Assembly: GCA_015698045.1 (NCBI GenBank)
Contig: BLAL01000178.1
Coordinates: 62,001 to 126,000, forward strand
Direction: 5' to 3'
Origin: Rhizophagus clarus
Lineage: Eukaryota; Glomeromycota; Glomeromycetes; Glomerales; Glomeraceae
Length of the DNA stretch: 64,000 bases
Both the position numbers and the translations under genes were made by a program. Below are positions 55,341-64,000 of this stretch, piece after piece. Positions within the stretch are counted from its first letter, which is position 1. The number at the start of each line of letters is the position of its first letter. The notes beneath the pieces were generated by a model, which saw only the letters and a program-made list of their open reading frames with translations, was not told where the DNA came from and did not search any database.

Positions 55341-55846
55341 CCTTGTTTTAAAAATACATAAATACACTAAAAAACTTTTTTCAAACTTTGAAGGTTTCTT
55401 ATATCTATATTTGATAATCAATCGTATTGTCGATCAAAGTTTTTTTCAGGCCATTTGCACGTGAGGTTAATATTTGTGAAAGATAAAGTTTTTCGACCCG
55501 ATCATGTAAATCAAAATGACTAAACATTGCAATTGCTATTTATGGAGCAAGTCCGTGTAAGGGGTAATAATTTGGCAAATTAAATCTTTTTAAAATGAAT
55601 TCGATAAGATTTCTTTTGATCAAACAGCTAAGTAATAGCTTTTAAGTTTTGTATATCACTTACATCGGGATGAATGCTATTAGGTAGACGTTCCTTTAAA
55701 ATGACATCGATATGCAGCAGTTCTCCCATAAAAAATAATTCTCTTATCTTTTTATTACTGATAAGAAGAAGGTAAAGTGCACATAATTTTTATAATGAGA
55801 TTAAATTATCTTTATATAAAATAATAATAATTTATTATCAACAAAG
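55341..55846. other. Promoter of glycerol kinase and 3' end of the oxygenase gene
   Basis: Contains GCACGTGAGG (about 55457), a GATAAG site near 55600, and an AT-rich remainder. No gene was recognised. Confidence 0.4.
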
Positions 55847-57159
55847 TTATCGATAAGTAGAAAGCAATCTATATTTTAAATGTTCACCAGCAGTCAAGGG
55901 TGTTTTTGTACCATCAACACCATAAACAATTCCCTTTCCCACATCTACAGAGTCCAAATTTTCTACATATTTACTTGGAATAGGATCTAATCCGACATCA
56001 TCTTCAGCATGACAAAAATAAGCTATGCTATATCTATCTATCATTGAAGTATCATTATTAAATGTAACACGATGCCTAGTAGATTTAAATAAACCTTTTG
56101 ACCAATATTCTAATAAATCTGCTACATTAATTAATACACAACCATTAACAATGGGAGCAGATATCCATTGTTTTGTGGAAGGTAGTTCTATTTCTAAACC
56201 TCCAACATCTTTTTGAAATAATATTGTTAAAGAACCATAATCCGTATGACTAAATGAAAAAATATTTTATATTAAAACCATAAAAAAAAAAAAAAGAAAT
56301 TTTTTTTTTATATTTTTAATATTAAATATGTTTACCTTCCAGCACGAATATCTTTTTCATCAATATTATGTTTTATAGGAGGATAATGTAAAACCCTTAA
56401 AGTATCACCAGAATCGTTTTCATACTTATGTCTTTGTTCAAACCAACTTATACCACCTTCTTCTTGTGAAATTTCCAATGCTATAGAAAAAGCCTGTAGT
56501 ATTTTCATACATAATTGGTGACATGCCTGGATAAAATCAAATTTAGGTAAAGGAATTAAGGAATCAAGAAAGAAGGATTTCATTATCAGTTATTATGATA
56601 TAAAAACCTTTTCAAATTTATCGACAAAATCTTCTTCGAAATAAGGGGGTAACACTTGTAATTTCGGTTTATCATTCCGTATCTTACCAAAATTAAAACA
56701 CCTTCAAAAAAAAAAAAAAACTGAATTATTCAATCATTTCTTTTTCCATTAAAAAATTTTCTTGTTAAATATCTTTCATATTTACTCTTTCCAATCACCA
56801 ATTTTTTGATTCGATGGATCAAGCATTTCTTGATGAATGGAAACATATCCTTTATAATTTTCATCTACTAAATATTTTAATTTTTCTTCTTTTGAAAGAT
56901 CAAAAAATTTTTTTGCCTAAATAATAAATAATAATAATATAATTATAATAAAAGTCAAATTAAAAAAAAAAAAAATCATAATGAATTACGATTAATCCTT
57001 ACTAACATTTGTAAACATTTTATCAATAATATCTTGCGAAATTCCATGATTCTTTAAATAAAAAAAACCAATAGTCTCACTAGCTCTTTTTATTTCTTTA
57101 GAACAATTAACTTGATCTGTATCAAATAATGAAAAATCAATTATTGGAATTTGTTCCAT
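55847..57159 (-). CDS. 2-oxoglutarate/Fe(II)-dependent oxygenase (isopenicillin N synthase-like)
   Basis: Multi-exon. First exon 57007-57159 (MEQIPIIDFSLFD, GFFYLKNHGI), second starting at 56916 (AKKFFDLSKEEKLKY, GYVSIHQE). Later exons have FNFGK, ISWFEQRHKYENDSGDTLRV and LRVLHYPP. The catalytic exon has HTDYGSLTIL (Fe ligands His and Asp), STRHRVTFNN (third ligand His) and RYSIAYF (the Arg-x-Ser that binds 2-oxoglutarate), ending LLSTYR. This is the DIOX_N plus 2OG-FeII_Oxy arrangement of many fungal oxygenases of unknown substrate. The start shares a 300-bp divergent promoter with the 57461 gene. Confidence 0.92.
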
Positions 57160-57460
57160 AAGAGAGAATTTACCTTGAATAAAAAAAAAGAAATAAAAAT
57201 GATTAACGATCAACAAAAATGGTCTGACAATTCTTTTATTCTTTGAATCATACCATTCCATTTATACATATGAATTTGTCATAATGTGATTATGAAAATC
57301 ATATGAGCAAGGTTAATGTAAAAAATTTACCCATTTCCGTAATTCTTATTTATAATATTATTTATGTTGTTCTACTATTATAATAACACAATGCATTCTC
57401 TGTGAAAAAAAATAAAAAATCAATTATAAATAGGTTAATGCGATAAGTTAAATCGTTATA

Positions 57461-59192
57461 GTGCTTTCAAATTATTTTAATAAACGTAACGAAAACATGT
57501 TCAATTCAATAAAACGTCAAAATAAGCGAGTTCCTCAACGAGAAGAGGTTTCTCAGCAAGAAGTAGTTTCTCAGCAAGAAGAAATTTCTAAACGAGAAGA
57601 AATTTTTTCTACCAAAATTGACAATACCGAACCACAAAAACCTAATTATAAAAAATATTTAACAGATTTCATTGAATACGCAAATGAGGGAATACATTCT
57701 TCAATAAACTCCCTTCAATCCATTAATATCATACAAAAAATGTCTCATATTTATGAAATGCCATCATTTATATTATCAGATGACGATCTGAATACTCTTA
57801 CAGTACAAAAATTCTTAAAAGATTATACATTAGAAGATATTTGTAATATAATTAATAAATATGGCATAAAAAAAGAATTAGAAATAAAAGGATATAAAGA
57901 CATTATTATCAATTTTGATACTTCTGATTATTTTGTACATAGATTAACCATAACTGATAAATCATTATTGAATTTTACTTCCGCGATTAAGAATATTAAT
58001 GGCCAATTTTTAATTGATTTATTTATAAGAAAAAAAGAATTCATTGTAAGTGATTTTAAAACCTATCAAGTTTTAAGAAGAGCCGAAACTTTTTATGAAG
58101 AATTTGAAGATAAACATGTTGATGCTATCGAAGTTTATAAATTTATGGAAAACCAACTAAATGATAAATATTCATTATATTTAATCGAATGGATTTGTAT
58201 GCAAGGTAAATATATATATATATATATAATTTATTTATAACTTTAATAAGATAAATCCTTAAAGATATTTATTAATTAGATCCACATAGTGAATTTTCTC
58301 AAAGTAGACCACAACTTCCAGGTCAAAATTATCCTGGCTTAAGAATTAGTAGAAAAGTTGGTAACATGTTAATTGATCTAGCTCACAAAGGTTATAATTA
58401 ATTTATATATTATTATTGTTATTATATTATATACATTATTTTAATTTTTTTTTTTTTTTCTTTTCAATTTTTCTCTTTTTTATAAAGGAGATGGTTTAAG
58501 CAACATTCCTGAATATTTTCATAATGCATACGTATATCATACGCAAGATTATATCTTCCTTAATCCTGCTTTTCAGGCTTATTTTGATTGTTTATGTGGC
58601 AAGTATTTCCCAACTCACCCATCGTGTTATCAATAATTTTTCACTAATTAAGTTTCTAAAAAAAAAAAAAAAAAGATTCTTTAAAAAATGATTTAAAAGT
58701 TCACGGATTGTCAGCTGTATCTTGGGCATTTCATAATGGTCACGTAAAAAATATTAATGGTGAAATAGAAATGTAAGTTATTCACCTAATCTTGTTAATT
58801 AACGTACAGTATATGCTTATAGTCTAATTCTCTTTATTCGGTTTAGATGGAAACCGGAAGAACAAGTATATCCCATATCATCAAAACTAAGTTTGTATTT
58901 TGATTCTCATGGTTATAAAAGTTTATATAATATATTTCGTAAACGTGGTTATCAAGTTTCAATAGATTGGAATAATGCCAGAGAAATTTGGAAATTTTCT
59001 TTAAATCATGAATTTGAAGTTATTAATGAAGTTATTAATGATGATACTGCTGAAAATAATATTCGTAACATTCATAATATTCATATTGAAGATGAGAAAA
59101 AAAATGAATTAGATGTCATTGAAGATGTTGCGAATGAACATCATCAAAATGAGAAAAAACATATTTGGATTACCGAAAAATCAAGAATTTAA
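57461..59192 (+). CDS. Conserved-looking protein of unknown function
   Basis: Five exons (57461-58205, 58280-58390, 58488-58589, 58676-58772, 58847-59192) join in frame to 466 residues. The N-terminus carries VSQQE/ISKREE repeats, probably disordered. The centre has QVLRRAETFYEEFED, YSLYLIEWICMQDPHSEFS, RPQLPGQNYPGLRISRKV, and DGLSNIPEYFHNAYVY, followed by FLNPAFQAYFD and LSAVSWAFHNGHVKN. These dense motifs look strongly conserved and I have an unverified impression of similar uncharacterised proteins in bacteria and fungi. The C-terminal 60 residues are acidic and Asn/His-rich. No enzyme motif, signal peptide or membrane span was identified. Confidence 0.8.
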
Positions 59193-59436
59193 AGAATGGG
59201 GTTTTTCTTAATTATATAGCCTTGTTTAACTGTGAATTTAAGTCACCTTCATGTAAATATAGGATTATTAATTATTATATTTATTAAGTTAAGTAATCAT
59301 TCATTAAAATATTTTACATATATTTATTACAATTAGTATGACACTAGAAAGTGTTCGATAAAAGAATCATATTCAAAACAAAATTAAAAAGATCTACTTC
59401 GTTAATCCTTAAATATTAAGTTACACACTACTATGC

Positions 59437-59966
59437 CTAAGAATCGTTTTCGTTGTAATTCTTCACTCTCCCCATTTTTTGGTGTATATCGTAAGAATTT
59501 AGCATGTCCTGAGCTTCGGCTAGTGACATTTTCAAGTGTCGCGAGGTAATATATTGAGACAGACCCAGTGTCTGTATATATAATACTTCGACTTTTTCAT
59601 CTCTTATGCGGGGAATTGAGTTACTTGTTCTTGAAATTGAACGAAGTTCTAAAAATTTCCTTGAGAATGAAATAATATGCATACGGTAATGAATTGTTTT
59701 TTCCAAGCTTGTTTGAGCTTTTTCTAAACTTTCTAGCGTCTGATTCGTTGCATCTAGCTTCTGGTTAATAGCATTTTGAGCTGTTTAGCCTCTGGTTCGT
59801 AACATTTTGAGCAGCTTCGAGCGCGTCTAGTCTTTGGTTTTTAATATTTTGAGCAGCTTTGAACGCGCCTAGCAGTTTTGAGCGCATCTAGCTTCCGGTT
59901 CGTAACATTTTGAGCAGTTTCAAGCGCGCCTAGCTTCTGGTTCGTGGTGTTTTTTGTTGTGTCCAT
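59437..59966 (-). pseudogene. Coiled-coil repeat protein with broken repeat tract
   Basis: Starts MDTTKNTTNQKLGALETAQN. The first half is a tandem repeat of about 45-60 bp encoding LDAL(E/K)TAQNVTNQ/RKL units (about 59760-59960), a likely coiled coil. The register changes twice inside the repeat, so no single frame runs through. The last 89 codons (59437-59706) are open: MEKTIHYRMHIISFSRK, KVEVLYIQTLGLSQYI and AEAQDMLNSYDIHQKM. No family was recognised. Copy-number slippage in the repeat could have caused the shifts, or the assembly may be wrong there. Confidence 0.5.
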
Positions 59967-60874
59967 CGTGTTTAGCCTCCGAGACTTGATTAATTTGAAG
60001 GACCACGACGTAAACGTCGAGGTAAATGGATGAAAAAAAATAAAGTATATTATATTAAACCGAATGAAGAAAATAAAAACAAAAGTTATGAGGCACTGCG
60101 AGTTTTATGATCATATACACATTGTTCAACAATATCGCAATTTTAAGTAAAAATAGCAGATAACGGACGTGAATTCCTTATCTCGTTTTCATCTTTTTTA
60201 ACGAGATTCATGTCATTTAGCAAAAATAATTGAAATGGCTCAAGTTCATCATTTAAAATAATCATCCTAGTCGACCGGCATTTTTCGATCCATGGTTCAG
60301 TCAATTCTTTATATATACATTTTTTCAAAGTAAAAGGTTGTACAAAGTTGTCCTAAACAATTTTAATTTTTTCTCTTATTATCGCCAAAATTCTAATAAT
60401 CCTTGAATATCGTTCGGATCTAATATGGGAGGAGTATAGAGTGATTTATTTAAAGTTTAAAGTTCGTAAATATGATGATTTATATTTATTTTATAATTTT
60501 CTCTTTTAAAAAAATTATTTAAACAAATAACTAATTTATTCCAAATATGTGAAAATAATAATATTATACAACAAAATAAAGATGGTTAGAATCTTTTTTT
60601 TTTAAATATATAACAAATCTATATCGGTTCATACGGTTCATTGACCGCTTTTATTCAGGACAAAAAGGAAAAAAAGAAATCTGTTACTTTTTTGAGTTAT
60701 ATAAATGTAATATCTTTCAATGTCCAAAAACATTCTACAGTAAAGCGGAAATTAAAATTGTAGTTGTTTCAAGTCTATACCTGCTGAAAAAAAGTATTTA
60801 ATATCATAAAAAATTTAAAATAACTACTACTAATCTCTCTTTTTTTGTACAGAAATTTAATATCAGATATATGA
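59967..60874. other. Intergenic region, no gene seen
   Basis: Mostly AT-rich. A 61-codon minus-strand frame at 60143-60328 is too short to support. The part from about 60600 to 60874 would be the 3' side of SF3b2. Confidence 0.4.
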
Positions 60875-63775
60875 TTAGAATTTAAATTCTTTATATTTCT
60901 TGGTTCCTGAACTTCCAGAGCTTGAATCTCTAGCCGCTGCTCGCGAATCTGCAACTTTTTGTCTTTTCTTTGCTTGTTTACTTGCATGTTCAGCGACCAT
61001 GTCGGAAAAGTCTTCGTGTGCACCTTCGGGTAGAGTAGCCTATAAAAAATGTAAACGATTAATAAATAAAACTTTACAAGATAATAGACTAATTAAAATG
61101 ATTATCAACAACCTGTTGGGCTTCTTCAAATTTGGCTCTTAAAGTTTCTTCATCCAGATTAGCCATTTCTGAAGGGTCCAAGGCTACATCAACACCAGCA
61201 CCAACGGCTTTTCGCTATAACAGTATAACGTTGTAGATTAGAAATAAATAAATGTTGTTATTAAACATCCAAATTACCTTAGTAGTTCCTTTTAATGATC
61301 CTGCCGTTGACGTAGCCGACAAATCATATACATGCTGAGATCCCATAAATCCTGAAATCGATGTTTCCTTTTGAGGGAGCACTGTGTATAATGGTTTAGG
61401 CTCATCATCTTCACTCCTGTGTAAGTAATATTTTTTTTAGAATTATATATATATAAATATATCATATTGAATAAATAAATGAGTACGTACTTTTGATATT
61501 TTCTTAATTCAATGAAATCTGGTGTTTCTAAGCCGCTTGCTAAGCTTGCAGCATTTGTAGTTGAAGAAGAAGTATTTTGAAATTTTCTCAATTCAATATA
61601 TTCAGGAGTTTCCAAACCGCTAGGTACACTTGACAAGCCGCTAGGAGTGACAAGACCTTCTTGTAACGCTTTGGACGCAGCATTATCTTCCTCTACCAAT
61701 TCTTCCTCCTCTTCTTCCTCCTCTTCTTCCGACTCTATATACGTCATTTTAAGAAATGAAATGATATTCAAAATGAATAATTTATTTTATTCTTCTTACC
61801 TTCTTCTTCGTACTCTAATTCACCCCATAATGAACGCTCAATCGGTTGAACGATCTATACAAGTCAACATAGTTTAAACTAAGAATTTAATTTTTTAAAC
61901 CATAAGAGAAAACTGTAAAACATGACTTACATCTGAGGGAATTTCTTGTTGGTAGGTTCCAAAAACATCGCCATATAAGGGTCGATTATACTAAATTAAA
62001 AAATAAATAAATAAATAAATGTCTTTTAATAATAAGTAAACAAATTTTATACGAGAAATTTTACCTCATCAACAGGAGGTTTTCCCCAACCACCAGGATG
62101 AAATCCCCATTGGGCCCTTAAAAAACATATATTTTTATACTTATATTTAGTAATCCTTATTTTAGCACATAGTAAAAAATATTTACCCTTCTGGAATCGG
62201 TGCGTTCAATCCGGGAATTTTCAAATTAGGATAACTAGGGGGAGGGCCGAAACGTTGCATTGCAATTAACCATGGTGGTGGAGCAAGTGGAGGCATATTT
62301 AAGGCCGCCTTCAATTCTTCTGAAAGTTGCCCCGGTTTTTTTTCTTTAAGTTTCGTCTCAAATTCTTTGCCTTCGTAGTACCTTAACAATAATCACAATA
62401 TTACATCAATACAATTCTTACCATAAATAATTGATGCATCTGAATCAAACTTGAAGAACTCACAATTCTCCATGGATTGTTAACTTTGGTTTAGATTGAA
62501 ATCTGAAAAATGCATCATGTAATTTCTGATAGTCAATATCCAGTTTGCCCATTTTAGGCTGTACACGCTCACGTGTCTTTTGCTTTAATTTAGCTGCGTC
62601 TTCCTTCTCTTTAACTGCTTCACGCATTTCCATTATACCAGTATCCTTTATAAATTCTAATTAACAATAAATAAATTATTCCTATTTGTAGGTTTTAAAT
62701 AAAAAGCCGGACAATAGAAAATAAAATACCAGGCAAGTCAAAGGCCGGCTTTTCTATTCCTCTCTTTCCTTGAAGATATTTTCTTTTTTGAGACCAGTGT
62801 TGAGGAACTGGAACGGTGTTTCTATAAGCTTTAAGACTAACTAAAAGTTTTGGGTCTGCCGCTGTTACGTCTACCCACTATTATGAAAAAATTTTTAATT
62901 ATTTACCAAAGTTATCAAAATTATTAATACTGAGAGAAAAAAAATGAACAAAATTCTACCTCAACAACTTCTGGTCTTTTTACTAGTTGTTTCAACTGAG
63001 CAACGCTCAATCGAGCTAATTTTTTTAGTTTTTTCTTCGATACTTTTTCCTGTTTATCTTCTTCGGTCTCCATATCCGATCCTTCATCTACATCCTTTGC
63101 CTTTATATCGACTTTGGATTTATTAGTCTCTTCCTTCTCTTCTTCTTTCATCTCTGGTTGTTCCTATATCACCATTATCCAAGTTATTTAGTACATTTTT
63201 TCTTTCTTACAAAAAAATCATGTCTAAACCAATTACCGTATAAAATATTTAAAATATAGAAACATCTCATTTACTGAGAAAACGATACCTCAGATTCGTT
63301 ATTGGCGATCTGAAAATGGGCAAAAACCTTTGAGAATTCTTCAAAGTAAGGATCGTTAGATACATCCAGAGGAGGTTGTAATACATACTCAATTTCCACT
63401 TTTTCCGAGTCCTCAACGTCTGAAGTCTTCATCGCATTAATTATAATATCAATAATTAATATAGTCGAAATTTGCCAATTCATAAGATAAAGGAACAAAA
63501 AGACGAATTAGGATTACTCCAATAAAAATGAAAAAAAAAGAAAATCGAGCTGAAAAAATTTTTATGATCACCTTATCTTTTCCATTTTTTGCTGTATCAT
63601 TTGTTACTTGAGCATTTTCGATATTATTTGATTTCTTTTTCTTTTTGCGACGTTGTTTATTCTTTTTCTGCTTTTTCGAATCCTTTACTTCAACTTCCTG
63701 ACCAATTTCTTGAGCTTGTGTGGATTCAACCACATTTGTGGCATCTTCAACAGCTGAATTTGATTCAGCAGCCAT
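60875..63775 (-). CDS. SF3B2: Splicing factor 3b subunit 2 (SF3b145/Cus1)
   Basis: Multi-exon, starting MAAESNSAVEDATNVVES and ending KKYKEFKF. An acidic/Lys-rich N-terminus precedes the DUF382 region (EEFSKVFAHFQI, LKKLARLSVAQLKQLVKRPE, VEWVDVTAADPKLLVSLKAY, VPVPQHWSQKRKYLQGKRGI). Then come MGKLDIDYQKLHDAFFRFQ and the PSP domain (KKPGQLSEELKAALNM, PPPWLIAMQRFGPPPSYPNL, GLNAPIPEG). Finally there is a poly-Glu run and two SGLETPxxIELRK units. SF3b2 is a U2 snRNP subunit that helps hold the branch-site duplex, fitting this intron-rich genome. Confidence 0.96.
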
Positions 63776-64000
63776 TTTAATGAAATCTAATAATTATCGA
63801 AGATCTGTACGAATGAAACAAATATATATAAGCAAGAATTTTTTTTTTTTTGTGGATTAACTAACCAACTAGGCTAGTTACACAAAACTACTACGCCATA
63901 AATTTTTGGATCAGCATTAACAAACAACGCGTATTACCTATTGCTAGCTATACGAGTATACGGCAGTACATATAGATGTTGTCCAATTATTTTGGGATGT
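63776..64000. other. Upstream region of SF3b2, window edge
   Basis: Promoter-side sequence with a T run (63840-63852). No other feature was recognised before the window ends. Confidence 0.4.

Noticed and set aside
61647-61877. Poly-Ser plus-strand frame
   Set aside because: Antisense of the poly-Glu run of SF3b2.

Overview
The window looks like a chromosomal piece of a glomeromycotan (arbuscular mycorrhizal) fungus, most like Rhizophagus. The reasons are its very low G+C, genes cut by many short GT-AG introns, fungal housekeeping proteins (Ubc9, SF3b2, glycerol kinase, GT69/CAP59 mannosyltransferase, ML-domain protein), and lineage-type families (RING proteins, SAM plus nuclease Crinkler-like proteins, coiled-coil/zinc-ribbon proteins) packed among transposons. 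Species assignment is inference; no search could be run. I recognised no tRNA, rRNA or CRISPR. Layout: (1) 616-15965 is a Ty3/Gypsy LTR element on the minus strand, with 609-bp LTRs, a 4-bp target duplication, PBS and PPT. It carries a Nudix domain in front of the protease and antisense coding-looking blocks near its 3' LTR. Two DNA transposons sit inside it: a 4.7-kb hAT (6581-11288) with a transposase and a spliced Myb/SANT-like accessory gene, and a 1.06-kb TA-flanked element (13787-14844) filled with a 91-bp minisatellite. The element is a broken fossil although its LTRs are almost identical. (2) 16-30.5 kb is an accessory region: unknown genes, two RING genes, a second decayed hAT (20302-23363), a 51-bp minisatellite, a coiled-coil protein sharing a C-terminal module with one RING gene, a multi-exon membrane protein, a Vsr-like nuclease/zinc-ribbon gene, and a SAM-nuclease Crinkler-like gene with a partial duplicate. 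Several of these reading frames are interrupted. (3) 30.5-32.3 kb is an AT-rich gap. (4) 32.3-64 kb is mostly conserved and intron-rich: ubc9, a divergent M16 metalloprotease, an ML-domain lipid-binding protein, a GT69 mannosyltransferase, a GCR1-like DNA-binding protein, an HMG-box protein, a small membrane protein, a DUF4743/Nudix hydrolase divergent from an ADAL-type deaminase, glycerol kinase, a 2-oxoglutarate/Fe(II) oxygenase, an uncharacterised 466-residue protein, a decayed coiled-coil repeat gene, and SF3b2. Several host genes form divergent pairs with short shared promoters (ubc9/M16, ML/GT69, Nudix/ADAL, oxygenase/uncharacterised protein). The most unusual items are the Nudix-bearing Gypsy element with its passenger transposons, the hAT with a spliced SANT-like gene, the telomere-repeat cluster upstream of the GCR1-like gene, and the compact pair of putative metabolite-damage enzymes.
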